DNA of 64,000 nucleotides from Siphonodentalium dalli (lineage: Eukaryota > Mollusca > Scaphopoda > Gadilida > Siphonodentaliidae): NCBI GenBank assembly GCA_032622095.1, contig CP136066.1:197710816-197774815 (forward strand), given 5' to 3'. This document shows positions 29,355 through 39,939 of the stretch, in pieces; positions within the stretch are counted from its first letter, which is position 1, and every line of letters begins with the position of its first letter. The notes beneath the pieces were generated by a model. That model did not search any database and was not told where the DNA came from. It was given only the letters and a program-made list of their open reading frames with translations. The position numbers were made by a program, and so were the translations under genes.

Positions 29355-29780
29355 TTATAGTTCAAGACCAAGCTGTTTATGTGATTCCACGAAGCCGATA
29401 GGGTCGTTTATAAATTTAAGGTTTGGTATTTCTGGAGAGGGTGGGATCAACGAGAAAGACATACCTACGGTTTTGGTTGGGTTAAAGCTCACGAGCCAGT
29501 TTTTTGACCAGGTGGTTATTTTCGTCAAATCATTATTCATAATTTTAGAAAGTTCATCCAGATCCCAGTGGCTGCTCATAATACAAGTATCATCTGCGGA
29601 CATTCTCGTGATGGAGTCAATATTATCTGCTAAATCGTTTATGTAGACGAGGAATAAAAAAGGGTCCAGAATATATCTCTGGGGGACTCCTGTGGAGATA
29701 ACCCCGTAACCGGAAAAGGTATTATTTATCAGGACTCTTTGTTTTCTGTTAAATAAATAGTCTGAAAGAAGCCATAGTAC
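29355..29780 (-). pseudogene. Non-LTR retrotransposon reverse transcriptase fragment
   Basis: Read on the minus strand, about 140 codons are open and match the palm/thumb of LINE reverse transcriptases. They include STGVPQ, then LFLVYINDL, then ADDT (the catalytic Asp pair, preceded by S where F is usual), then a WSKNWLVSFNPTKT segment, then HKQLGL before a stop at 29355. This order (GVPQG-type motif, YINDL, FADD, WL.xFN..KT, HLGL) is typical of CR1/L2/Jockey-like elements. The fragment lacks the start and end of ORF2 and the endonuclease, so it is a dead remnant. It lies about 130 bp beyond the array edge. Confidence 0.85.
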
Positions 29781-30132
29781 TTACAATGCAGCACACACTT
29801 GATCAATTGATTAGTTGTGCAACCAGACTTGTTAAAATCATGTTATTATTGTATATGTATACTTAAAGTGTTTTATGTTCTATTTTCAGGATTATTTCTG
29901 CAATGGATACTTTTGGGGTGGAGGCATCCATGTGTAGGTTGTGTACACGGTACAGTGATTCTTGACCTGAGGTCCCAAAGAAATTCACTCCAGAAAGCTG
30001 ATGTGTATTTATTTCTCCAGTGCAAAACATCGTATGAAAGTACAGCGTATTGATCCACTTGTTCTAAGGAAAATATACACTGCTTCAATTCTGAAGAATG
30101 TAAATTTTTTTGTATTATGTTTGGAAAGTGCC
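29781..30132. other. Unannotated spacer between LINE remnant and LTR element
   Basis: Short open frames exist but none shows a recognisable domain. A polypyrimidine-AG followed by a short CRLC-containing frame near 29890-29970 is closed by a stop and is not supported as an exon. Confidence 0.5.
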
Positions 30133-30136
30133 ATAA

Positions 30137-30456
30137 TGTTGTATTTATGGGTTTTAATAGTTAGGCCTGGTAGAGTAAACCGGTATCAAATAGATGCTTC
30201 TCGGCAGACGGCTCCAATATAGCGATATTGGAGCGAAGATACGGGAAAATCCGGAAACCACCGAGGATGCCCGAAGATAGCCGGAAGTTCACGAGATGGC
30301 GAGGCTGACCGAAACCCATCACTTGAATCCAAACCAACCTACATGTATTGACAAAATCGTGTATTTCTATTGCTGTATTATTAAAAGGTATTATTTCACA
30401 CTTTCACTTCATGTATAATTACTCACAATGCTGCACTGTACCCGATAAATATAACA
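30137..30456 (+). repeat. 5' LTR
   Basis: It matches 37450-37764 at about 98-99% outside two indels. It begins TGTTG and ends AACA. An internal hairpin CTCCAATAT-AGCG-ATATTGGAG (30212-30233) is conserved in both LTRs and may be a structural or regulatory stem. Confidence 0.93.
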
Positions 30457-30458
30457 AA

Positions 30459-30472
30459 TGGCGTCGTCGATC
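30459..30472 (+). other. Primer binding site candidate
   Basis: TGGCGTCGTCGATC begins 2 bp after the LTR. PBS sequences start TGG because they pair with the CCA end of a tRNA. The matching tRNA was not identified. Confidence 0.6.
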
Positions 30473-31530
30473 TTACTCGAATCTTTGCGGCGTTTTTTGT
30501 GCACTGTTTCTTGATATTTTTTTCGCCGGTAATTTACATTGTTTTCTCACACTGGCAAAATAATTTTTCACATGTTTTTTCAATCCGTTTATTATCTTTG
30601 GTAATTTCTGCAATCCGCACCGTAATTTTTGCTCTCCGCACTTTGCACTGCATACTATTTTTCCTATTTATTTATTTATAAGATAATTTAGCTTTTTGTC
30701 ATACTTTTTTGCCATTTTTCTGATTGTTTTTTGGCTTGCATTTTATTTTTTTCACACAAGTGTTTGCCACTTTGTTGAATATTTATTTTTTCTCAAACCA
30801 GTTGCTATTGGATTATTTTTTTTTTTTTTGTAGGGAATGAAGGCTGTTTTGTTTTGATTCTGCTGCGCGGACATTTCAATCAAGTTCGCCGTATTTTTCA
30901 ATTAATTGGCACTTATTTTTTCGTTTTTGCCCATTTTCACGGAAATTTCTTTTCAATTTTTTAATTTCATGCAATTGAATTATTTTTGTCCCAGAGTATT
31001 ATTTTTGCCAATTTTCGTAGGATTATTTTCCAATTTTTCAAATGGTTTTATAAATGTGGGGGAATTTGTCTATAAAGGCTACCAATAGCGTAAATATAGG
31101 CATATTTCGGATAGTATATCACCATTTGTTCAATATTCGTGCATTTACATCTTGTATAACATCTTTTATCGAGGAGTTCCGAAATTAGCAAATTTTGGGA
31201 GTTTTTATTTGCGCGAATTGTTTTTTGGAAGATAACGAATAATTTCTCCAAACAGTCCAACGAGGGGACGTCGCTATAACAACGTTGCGATCTCATGAAA
31301 ATTCTTGCTGGAATTTTCGGAACTATTCGTATCTGCTAAAACAGCCGATCGTTATTTTGTTGAAGCGGGAAGTAGGTCATTTGCATGATTATTCAAAACA
31401 TCAGGGCAGATGTGAAAGCGGCGTATAATCCGATAAACAGCCAGCGAGTTGAGCCATTGTTCTCTCAAGCGCACACTCCGTGGGTATACACTCCGTCGCT
31501 AATCCGCTGATTAGCCAACAAGATGTTTCA
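30473..31530 (+). other. T-rich leader of the LTR element
   Basis: About 1 kb between the PBS and the Gag start, with long T-rich runs (for example near 30808-30830) and no convincing open frame. It could be the untranslated leader and carry packaging signals; none is identifiable by eye. Confidence 0.5.
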
Positions 31531-33135
31531 ATGTCCGGATTTGCTCATGGAGCTTCTAATCACACGGGGTCAAACATCTCAATCGGATTAATGTATGATT
31601 ACCCATCAAATCAAACGTTCATGCACTCAATGGTTATCGGGAGTGATACTAACCATTGCGAAAAAAGATATTCGCAAGTGAGTAACGGTGGTGGGGCATC
31701 ACATAACAGTTTCAACGCGCCGACTTATTGTCAACTGAAATTAACGCTTGGCAGGCTAGCAATGTCCAGCAATGTCCAAACCCCGAATACAGAACAAATG
31801 GCAGTTGGAACGAATCAAAACATGACATACCAACAACCAGTGTACCCAACTAATGTTGACGGTACCATTTCTGATTCAGGGGCCCAAGTTACCAAGGTGC
31901 AAAATATGTCCAGTTACTTATCGGGAAATGGGATGGGAAATCTGCTGATGTCCACAATTCCAGAGTCGACTGTAACAATTCCACAATCGGACACAAATTT
32001 GACACCAGATCCGACAAAAAATGGTTCATATATCTCTTATCAACCCAGAGACGTGCAACCGTGCTTGCCACAATTTTGGTGTCGCCCACATGTACCGCCG
32101 CCATATTGGAATCCGCCGGTATTCAATCCACATAACATGCAAATGTTTGGTTCGCCTTTCCTTAATTATGGCGCTCAGGTGGTCACAGATCAAGTGAGTC
32201 CACAACCAGTGGGAAGTCACGAGGTCGTTAGACCAAAGCAAGTTGAGGGAATTCACAATGTTGATAAGGTAACCAATCCAGGGCCCACTAGGAGAGTGAA
32301 ACCAGTTTCAAACAGGTGGAAACCGTATCCCAATAGGGGCGACGTACTGGGTTGGAAAGGTATACAAGTACCAACGTCTCATTACACATGTTCCAGAACA
32401 GGGACGTGTCCGATTTCCAAGTTGGCTACTGCCCCCATTCAGTTGGATGGGACTCGGTATAAAGGAGCTACTACAAATTATGCTCCCTTTGGAGATCGTA
32501 CATTCAAACAAATATCTCTTCCTGTACAGACACCGGCAGTACAGCCGACATCTTGGCCCATGCCCACAGTGTCACTACCACATGGCTATGTTCCAAATAA
32601 AACGCCATGGGGTACAAACATTCGGAGTATGCCTACCCCAAATGTGTGCACGACTTCAGGGACATTATCGGGTCCACTTGGGGCAATGCAAAGCAATGCA
32701 GGGGCGAATCAAGTTTGGCTGGGGAATTCTGTGTCGGGTTCTGTGCCCCAACATGTACCTCAGAATGAGGTTTCTACAATGTTCGGGTCATCAGTTTCGG
32801 TCCCACCCGTTAACAAACCGGTGGTAAACCAATCCGGAGAAATACACCAAGCTTTGGCACAGCAAAATAACCCTGCAGTGAATATGCATCCACAACCAGG
32901 GTATAATCAAGCTATGGCAGTTCAAATCCCGCCTGGGGGGCTATTTAAATCGGGCAATGATGTCTGTAGCGACAACCATGATTGCCGGAGCCATCCCTTC
33001 TGCTCAGACAGTTTCCGGGATGCAGTCAATGGGGAATGGGCAATATTTCCCCGTGGGGACAACAATGAATCCTCCAACGAACAGTCCTGGTCCGACGAGT
33101 CAACAGTTTGTCACCGCACCATCGTGTGGAAATGA
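31531..33135 (+). CDS. Gag-like polyprotein, N-terminal frame (Pro/Gln/Asn/Met-rich)
   Basis: The first ATG of the open frame is at 31531; the frame is open from 31453 after an in-frame TGA. About 470 residues are low-complexity and rich in P, Q, N, S, T, M and V, resembling a disordered, prion-like Gag N-terminus. Near 32935-32940 there is a run of six G. Downstream of it this frame changes character (Cys- and Asp-rich, ending at 33135), while the P/Q-rich style continues in the +1 frame. The residues after about 32941 are therefore probably not native. Whether this is a one-base insertion, an assembly homopolymer error or programmed +1 frameshifting cannot be decided here. The position behind the LTR and PBS supports a Gag role. 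I see no signal peptide or membrane segment. Confidence 0.75.
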   Translation: MSGFAHGASNHTGSNISIGLMYDYPSNQTFMHSMVIGSDTNHCEKRYSQVSNGGGASHNSFNAPTYCQLKLTLGRLAMSSNVQTPNTEQMAVGTNQNMTYQQPVYPTNVDGTISDSGAQVTKVQNMSSYLSGNGMGNLLMSTIPESTVTIPQSDTNLTPDPTKNGSYISYQPRDVQPCLPQFWCRPHVPPPYWNPPVFNPHNMQMFGSPFLNYGAQVVTDQVSPQPVGSHEVVRPKQVEGIHNVDKVTNPGPTRRVKPVSNRWKPYPNRGDVLGWKGIQVPTSHYTCSRTGTCPISKLATAPIQLDGTRYKGATTNYAPFGDRTFKQISLPVQTPAVQPTSWPMPTVSLPHGYVPNKTPWGTNIRSMPTPNVCTTSGTLSGPLGAMQSNAGANQVWLGNSVSGSVPQHVPQNEVSTMFGSSVSVPPVNKPVVNQSGEIHQALAQQNNPAVNMHPQPGYNQAMAVQIPPGGLFKSGNDVCSDNHDCRSHPFCSDSFRDAVNGEWAIFPRGDNNESSNEQSWSDESTVCHRTIVWK

Positions 33136-35011
33136 CCCCAAACAGCAAACTGGTTGGATGCTTACGGATGCTTTTGGTCAAAATGTGCCTTATATTCCGA
33201 TAACAGATCAACCACCTACAAACTCTCGGCAGACTCCGGTTGTTAGTCAACAACCGTATCAGCAAATACCAATGCAACCTACAATGCAACCATCAAATGT
33301 AGCTATGCAATTGGGAGTGGATCCACAGGTTCCGCCAACACAATACGGTGAGAATGCGTCAGTACCTCAGATACAGGTACCAAATAACCCCCCGATCATG
33401 GCCCAGTCCAACAATCTGAGTTTAGTTACTACTCAGAATGTTCCAATGCAACAATATCCATCTTGCGGAATTCCAACTAACCCACCTATGCAAAATGTTC
33501 CTATAACAATTAGCGGAACTGACGAACAAGTTTATGGTGGTTACCAAACTGTTACAACGGAAAATCTAACCAAATCGCCAGAAAGGGGTGATGTTGACAT
33601 AACATTTCAACGTCGGTCTTACCAAAACTCATTACGGGAACCAACAATCAGTGGAATTTCAGTAACATCCGGGCGCGAGAAGGTAAATGCAAAAGCAGCC
33701 CAAAATATGCCTGCGTCTGCTGACACGGGACCCAGACAAAATTATGGTCGAGATGTACCTATAAATGGAGTAAACTCAATACCGCCACAAATACCATTAT
33801 CAAAGGACGGTAAAGTAACTGGGCAGCCGTTTGATTTCGAATTCCGTTCATTTGCTGAATTTCAACGTTGGAATAAAGCCGAATGTAAAGCTACACTGTC
33901 ATCTTGTCTGGAGGGTTCCGCCCTCGACTATCACAAGTCGCTCGAAGAAAATAGTTCGCATATGACGTTCAAGGAAATCCTTATTGAAATGGGGAATAGG
34001 TTCGGTGATAATGATCGGCCGCAAGTCGAAGAACTAAAGTTTCGAGAAGTGTCTACCCCAACAGAGTCTATGGCTGCTGCTATAGAACATAATGTTCGAT
34101 TCCACCAATTTAACCGAAACGTAACTTTTGGCGATGCCAATATTACGATAGATTTATCGTGTGATTCTTTTGAATCGGAAAACAACAGTCCGCCGCGAAC
34201 CAGAGATAAACATGTTGTAGATAAGTCCATATCATTTCCTCAATGGAACAACTGGAGAAGTAATAATGAATTAAATGAACGAATTCTGCTGAAATCGCTA
34301 TCAAAATCAAATACATCCAAAGATGAATCTCGAGAACGATTTCGGCTGAAATCACAATCGAACACATCAAATGGCGATGAATCTCATGAACGATTTCTAC
34401 GGCGGGAATCGCAATCGAACACACTAAATAACGAAGAATCTAACGAACGATTTCTGCTGAAATCGCAATCAAATACATCAAATTTAAGTGGAATTTCCGA
34501 TCAGTGTCTCCGCTCGTTGTCACAAATTTCATTGAAAACAAGTAAAATGTTCTGTTTAAATGACAAAATGGGTTTAATAACATCAAAAGGGGTCGCGTTT
34601 TGCAAGTATGACAGGCTTCTTGCGAAGAAACATGCCGACTGTTGTACAAAATCCAAAACGATGATTTCCATACCACAATCGTTGGACACACAGTCGCTCG
34701 AAATGCAACCACAGTGTGACGTCACAAATAATACTAAATCATCTGAAACGGCTAAATTTGACGAATCGCACCAGAGTGATAATAGTTTGTCCAGGACTGA
34801 CATGCCAGAAACACATGTTATCAGAGTAGGGCCTTGCGTAATGAAGAAAGAAACAAGGCGCACTAACTCTATATTTTCAATATGTTCAAATACTAAAACC
34901 ACAGTCGAACAAACTAAGGAAAAACAAATTTGCAAAAAGTCAACCAAAATGAATGGTCCTCGCTGTTTCTTGCACAAATCATTGAAATGTTACAATAGTA
35001 ATGAACTATAG
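32957..35011 (+). CDS. Gag-like polyprotein, C-terminal frame with Ty3/Gypsy capsid-type domain
   Basis: This frame continues the P/Q/N-rich style and runs 684 codons from an internal ATG to the TAG at 35009-35011. Around residues 285-390 lies a retrotransposon gag capsid-like segment (DNA about 33808-34125). It has W-N-K-A-E-C-K, then L-x-G-S-A-x-D-Y, then a helix and R-F-G-D-N-D-R-P-Q-V-E-E-L, the pattern of Retrotrans_gag domains in invertebrate Gypsy elements. Then come four 18-19-residue repeats around ERFxLKSQSNTSN, and a Lys/Ser/Cys-rich tail. There is no CCHC zinc knuckle and no protease DTG motif. The frame overlaps the upstream one by 179 bp. Complete openness implies recent activity or selection. 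A domesticated gag gene is unlikely because LTRs flank it. Confidence 0.8.
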   Translation: MMSVATTMIAGAIPSAQTVSGMQSMGNGQYFPVGTTMNPPTNSPGPTSQQFVTAPSCGNDPKQQTGWMLTDAFGQNVPYIPITDQPPTNSRQTPVVSQQPYQQIPMQPTMQPSNVAMQLGVDPQVPPTQYGENASVPQIQVPNNPPIMAQSNNLSLVTTQNVPMQQYPSCGIPTNPPMQNVPITISGTDEQVYGGYQTVTTENLTKSPERGDVDITFQRRSYQNSLREPTISGISVTSGREKVNAKAAQNMPASADTGPRQNYGRDVPINGVNSIPPQIPLSKDGKVTGQPFDFEFRSFAEFQRWNKAECKATLSSCLEGSALDYHKSLEENSSHMTFKEILIEMGNRFGDNDRPQVEELKFREVSTPTESMAAAIEHNVRFHQFNRNVTFGDANITIDLSCDSFESENNSPPRTRDKHVVDKSISFPQWNNWRSNNELNERILLKSLSKSNTSKDESRERFRLKSQSNTSNGDESHERFLRRESQSNTLNNEESNERFLLKSQSNTSNLSGISDQCLRSLSQISLKTSKMFCLNDKMGLITSKGVAFCKYDRLLAKKHADCCTKSKTMISIPQSLDTQSLEMQPQCDVTNNTKSSETAKFDESHQSDNSLSRTDMPETHVIRVGPCVMKKETRRTNSIFSICSNTKTTVEQTKEKQICKKSTKMNGPRCFLHKSLKCYNSNEL
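34277..34500 (+). repeat. Four 54-57-bp coding repeats in the Gag C-terminal region
   Basis: GAACGATTT-type motifs recur at 34277, 34334, 34388 and 34445, with multiple-of-three spacing (57, 54 and 57 bp) that keeps the frame. The encoded repeat is about 18-19 residues, rich in Ser, Asn and Arg/Lys. Confidence 0.85.
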
Positions 35012-37435
35012 TAGCCAGGGCTGTAATCACACCATTTTCGTCATTATGGATGTTCACACTGTTATGGCGAAAGAAAGCAAAAAGCTTCTTGCACTAACAC
35101 TCTCCATGTAATGCACGGACCTCGTATACCATCGCGACAATAATTAAGTTGTGATCTCATAGGAAAATGCTTTTTTCTATTTTTAACGGGGGTAAATGGA
35201 GTGATTGAAAAGTGTAATAGATAATGTGGCCTGTTTTTTTATACAAATTTTCAATTCACCAAAGCCAGCTGGTTTTTGGGCACACATGTAGATACATTAC
35301 ATGTATATCTGCATAATAATTATGGTATTAACTACGTCCACAGCATATCGTCACAATTTTTTGTGTATTTTAAATCAATTTTTGTCGATTCGTGGACGTC
35401 AATATAATATAATATTGACGTATTTGTATGTCTCACATCCCTCATGGTCTAATTTTTCCTTGACCATGGTGGATAATAATTACTTAATTATTTTTCGGTA
35501 ATTATATTCCATATATATATATAATGGCTGCATTGTTTTGGTGACAACTGCTGTTTTCACGTGATGCCTTGCGCCTAAAGGAAAAGGGGGAAATGGAGTC
35601 GTATAATGTCAGACTGTATATATATATAGGACCACCAGCGATTATGCGTTTTCCAGCACATGGTCGCATCTAACCTCAAACATTGCACCCATTCAGCAGA
35701 ATGGGCGCCAAGTAACTATTTCAATGTGTCAACAAAAGTCCTAGTTACAATAAAAATCAGTCGTAACACAGAACAGGGGCGTGTAACACAAGACAAACTG
35801 GACAGAGCTGCTGCTCTCGTTCCCAATCTCCTGCATCTAAGTATAGTGACGAGCCTTCCTTAAATGTAGGCTTCCATCAAATGTAGGATTGATACTGAAA
35901 TGATCACTCAAGCTCACAAGCATCTTGCCTCTTCTGACCTGCTGTTCAGAAGAGAATACTCATGCTATTGTTAAAGACACATCTGCATTGCAGAGAGTTT
36001 CATATATTGCCAGAACAGAAATATATAGCAACAGAAAGTAATGTTTAAAAAAATTGAGATAAACCATAATGAACATCTGAACTTGCTGTTAATCCGAGAG
36101 TGCCTAAATTAAATATAGTTACAACAGTATGCCTTATCCTAACCTCCATTCTGTTCTGCTGAATAGACAATAAAGAGCGTTTAATCACATGACCATAATG
36201 AAAAAGATTACGGACTAAGGCTCGAATATTACCAAGGAGTTTCTTTTTATATCTTATGTTTCTATTTACCTTTCTTTTGTCGTGTCTAGTGGATTGGCGT
36301 TCGGTAGAAATTAAATAGGGATTAACTAATTTCTGTGTTTCTTCCAATTCACCACTAACATTGCCTTCATTTGTATGTGTATCATTATAAGTGCACGGGA
36401 GTCGGCACTCGTTGCTGAAGATAACATTATCACCCAGCAGTATAGGGCCAACTAACACTATCACCAATTGGTCCCGATTAGATATGAGAGTAGGGGGTTG
36501 TTTGTGTTGTAAAGTCTGCACCCTCTTTTTAGTGGCATATGTAGGCACCCGCCAATCCACAAGTTGTTGTATTCCTACTTTCTGGTAACAATACATTGTT
36601 TGGGAATGTATATATATTTGAAACACATTCCATGATTTCCACTCACAAAAGGGTTGCAAATCGTATTATCATCATCCAATTGTGAGAACTCAAGAATCGT
36701 TTACAGTAACATTTAACAAGAACAATAACTCTAAAATAAAGCAAAATATCAAAGCATAATAGACCAGCTCAGAGATGGGGCAGACCCAAGGGGAAGTTTA
36801 TGAGCGTTTGCTAACGCTCAATAATGGTCTACGATAATGTTTGAATAATCGCATAAATATTTAAGATGGTTAGACTGCAGCTGCAGTCTGAATATGATGC
36901 GCTTCAATTGTACATATGATTCGGATCGGGGCAATATATCAAATTAAACTTAGCAAGAAATAAGTCAAACGACATACGTTAGAGCTTATCTCATACAGAG
37001 CCATTAGTTGATTTGACAAGTTCCCGATGAAGAGGACTGCTGTCCTTTTGACGCAAAACACACCCACATGAGAGAAATCTCAGCACACGAAAACTATGCC
37101 ATGTTCAAAATATCTCGTCACAATTACTCGTACCTCTTATTACTATCAGCTGATGGTAATAAAATTACCTGATTCTACGATCAAAGTTCAAAATTCTGTA
37201 GTTCAAAATTCATTTAGCTGGAATTTGTTAAGGGTTTAACACAAGCAAGTAACCCTGTTTTGGCTCGTGGGTTCGTAACATGGGTTTTTGGAACCCATCA
37301 GAGCGGTGTCCATTGAGAGGTCTCAGAGAGGTGTTAACCATGTCTCTGAGAACTATACTGCCTCATTTTGGGCCAAGAGGTGTTGGTATATCCACCTTCC
37401 CTGAATTTTAGAGTAGGTTGGTCGTTCTTTTTATT
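35012..37435 (+). other. Long 3' non-coding interior of the LTR element
   Basis: This 2.4-kb stretch sits where pol would be expected, but I find no reverse transcriptase (xDD), integrase or protease signature in any frame. A second purine-rich tract lies at 35577-35595, possibly a central PPT. The remainder is AT-rich with scattered short frames. Confidence 0.6.
36045..36659 (-). other. Antisense 204-codon open frame inside the LTR element, function unknown
   Basis: This is the longest frame in the 3' interior and reads opposite to gag. It is basic, with a STRHDKRKVNRNIRYKKK stretch, and no domain is recognised. An RSTRxRK-type basic tail occurs at integrase C-termini of some retroelements, so an inverted relic is conceivable, but chance or an antisense accessory frame are equally possible. 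Confidence 0.2.
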
Positions 37436-37449
37436 AAAATGGGGAAGAG
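37436..37449 (+). other. Polypurine tract of the LTR element
   Basis: AAAATGGGGAAGAG lies directly against the TGTTG start of the 3' LTR, the expected site for plus-strand priming. Confidence 0.85.
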
Positions 37450-37764
37450 TGTTGTATTTATGGGTTTTAATAGTTAGGCCTGGTAGAGTAAAACCGGTAT
37501 CAAATAGATGCTTCTCGGCAAACGGCTCCAATATAGCGATATTGGAGCGAAGATACGGGAAAATCCGGAAACCACCGAGGATGCCCGAAGATAGCCGGAA
37601 GTTCACGAGATGGCGAGGCTGACCGAAACCCATCACTTGAATCCAAACCAACCTATTGACAACATCGTGTATTTCTATTGGTGTATTATTAAAAGGTATT
37701 ATTTCACACTTGCACTTCATGTATAATTACTCACAATGCTGCACTGTACCCGATAAATATAACA
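37450..37764 (+). repeat. 3' LTR
   Basis: Matches the 5' LTR with a 6-bp deletion, a 1-bp insertion and 4 substitutions. It is followed at once by ATAA (37765-37768), the copy of the target duplication. Confidence 0.93.
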
Positions 37765-38477
37765 ATAATTTACACTTGAAGGTGCTGTATGTCTAACAGA
37801 AAGTGTAATGAAAAAGACATGATGACTCCTTGTGATGTGATTGCCTTCTGATTAATAAAATATTGATGCCAACAATATGATCATATTATTTTTGAACTAA
37901 ATCCAAATTCACCAACAAGCAACAGTGGGGTATATTGTTATTATAATGATAGGCCAATCTGATTGTGCTTGGGCCTCCATACCAAACCTATGTTACTCCC
38001 ACCAAAAAATGGTTTGATTTCTGTTGATTAAAGGTTATGCAAACTTGCAAATAAAATATAAGACTTGTAAAGTCACAAGAACGTCAAATTAATATGATGT
38101 TAGTATGCCAACTTACTGACCCTTCAATAAGTTGTAACCACAACTACACTCAATCCGACATATAACAATGAAGATGATATGAAGGTTACATATGTATTAA
38201 TAAAGAATGGTCCTTTTTAGTGCCTTCCTTATACAGCAAATACGAGTGACTCTCACTTTGGTGTGGAACGTTAGTTGAAAAGAGTAAATTAAATTAATTA
38301 ATACATGTATTTATTACTGTGGATAATGTTATACAAATATTTACTATAATTTTGTCTTACCTATACATCAGGCTACATGTACATGTACTACTATAGCTAT
38401 ATAGGTTTATGAAAAACGACTGCAAACAGCAATTGTTAAGTTCACTTGTCTGGTAAACTGACGACAGGAACACACAA

Positions 38478-39785
38478 TCAGTTTTGTGTATATATTCCAT
38501 ACCAACGTTTCATATTGATATAGTGGCACATGTGTGCATATGTTTGCGACATACACTATGACAAGAGTCTGCTAATTTGGTCATTTCTTTACTTAACAAT
38601 GCGTTCCAGACTTGTGATGTTTCAATATTGTGTGAGGTGTGCCCATATGGTTGTGACGTTGGTGAACACATCCTGACATATGGACTGAAAGATCCTTTAT
38701 TGATGTAGTAGTGCAGTGGACAATGATTGACGTATTAACTCAGTATAACCAAAATAAAACTACAGCCTTTAATGCAATTGTGGTATACCAGTAAATGGTT
38801 GCAGTGTTCTCAGCTCTACATGGTATGATTGTGATTTGATATTGATGGTGTGTGGTCTCAGTTATATTTAAGCAGGTATGGGAACTACAAACAATAGTAT
38901 TAAAATCATTAAAATTTCCATTTTCTAACTTGCATTTTCGCAATTCCGTTGTAGGAACACACACCTTGCAAAGATGTTAATACATTGTGTGGGGCTAGTT
39001 AGAAGATAGTTATCTTCGTGTGATAAATACATAACTGTACATGTGTGTTACTTGCAGAATGTTTATGAAATTCATGCCATCGTTGACGTGTATTTGACAG
39101 GTGAAGCTATCATTACGCCATTACCCTGCAGGGAGCCCCACACATATATAGAAGCATATAGAAGAGTGTCGTCTGCTCATGTTTGTCTGGTGTTCTGTAT
39201 GGGTGAAATTATAAAATTGTTAAAGAATACAACAAAAAATTATTAAAATTATAAAAAATTGTTAGGCCAATGCATTCTCTTATATATGCGAGGCGACCTA
39301 TGGTCGACTCGCATATATAAGAGAATGCATTGGCACAGGGTAAAAAAAATCCCGACTTCCGACTGGATTTGATATAAATACGGTTTTGTATACATATTTC
39401 ATACCAAGCAAGTGATATTGATATGGTGGCAAGTGCGTTCAGATGCTAGCGACATACATTATATATGGAAATAGTCTGTCCATCCATTAGTGGTACGAAG
39501 TTCAATGGTGGCTATTTCTTTATTTCACAATTCGTTCCAGAGTTGTGTATGTCGATATTCCGGAAGGGACGCCCATATGGTTGCGACATTGATCAACGCA
39601 TCCTAGAATATAGACTGAAAGTCCTTTATCGATACAGCGCAGTGTGAAAATATGTGATGTAAGAACGCATTAAAATATATATAATACGGCCTTAAATAAA
39701 ATTATGACATAACCAGTAATTGTGTACAGTGTTCTCGAAGCTACCTGCTATGCAGAGTTTTGATGCTGATGGTGCTTGATGTCTA
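38478..39785. repeat. Diverged ~0.9-kb direct duplication, intergenic
   Basis: The stretch at about 38478-38870 (GTTTTGTGTATATATTCCAT, later GCCCATATGGTTG) is repeated in the same orientation at about 39380-39785, clearly diverged. A third, shorter match starts near 40740. No coding potential is recognised. From 37769 to 38477 I see nothing else. Confidence 0.7.
39190..39345. mobile_element. Partial palindromic MITE (core 39267-39333)
   Basis: A 67-bp near-perfect palindrome starts CCAATGCATTCTCTTATATA and folds back on itself about GGCGACC-TAT-GGTCGAC. The same core occurs at 48790-48860, 54474-54547 and twice in 57124-57504. The family ends (CCCTT at TTAA) are not evident here, so this copy is truncated. 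Confidence 0.75.
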
Positions 39786-39795
39786 TTAAATTTAA

Positions 39796-39939
39796 CACTT
39801 TCATGACTGGAGTTTCCGGAAATATTGCGAAAACCCTGTGCCAACGCATTCTCTTACATATACGAGGCTCCCTGTATAAGAGGAGGCACTGGCACATGGT
39901 CTTTAATGCTGCAACAGTGCAGCTCCCACCATTAAAAGG
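39796..39939. mobile_element. Degenerate TTAA-target palindromic MITE
   Basis: Flanked by TTAA at 39792-39795 and 39940-39943. The left end CACTTTCATGACTGGAG and the GTGCCAACGCATTCTC core match the family best seen at 48747, 54429 and 57124. The core palindrome is decayed. Confidence 0.6.

Larger units (their letters stand above)
30137..37764 (+). mobile_element. LTR retrotransposon (Ty3/Gypsy-like gag) lacking pol, 7.6 kb
   Basis: Two direct repeats of 320 and 315 bp bound the element. They start TGTTGTATTTAT and end ATAAATATAACA, nearly perfect inverted ends. The flanks carry a 4-bp target duplication, ATAA (30133-30136 and 37765-37768). A primer-binding-site candidate starts 2 bp inside the left LTR and a polypurine tract abuts the right LTR. 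The LTRs differ by 4 substitutions and 2 indels (6 bp and 1 bp), so insertion was recent. The interior encodes a very large Gag-like protein, then about 2.4 kb without protease, reverse transcriptase, RNase H or integrase. That makes it non-autonomous and comparable to plant TR-GAG elements. Mobilisation in trans by a related full element is inference. Confidence 0.92.

Noticed and set aside
29911-29970. Short CRLC-containing frame resembling the start of a zinc-finger-associated domain
   Set aside because: It closes after about 20 codons and has no supporting downstream exon.
37334-37720. 128-codon minus-strand frame
   Set aside because: It runs antisense through the 3' LTR; the equivalent frame is broken in the 5' LTR.
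39057-39101. Short segment bounded by TTGCAG and GTGAAG, exon-like
   Set aside because: It lies in a diverged repeated block whose sister copies do not preserve the signals.
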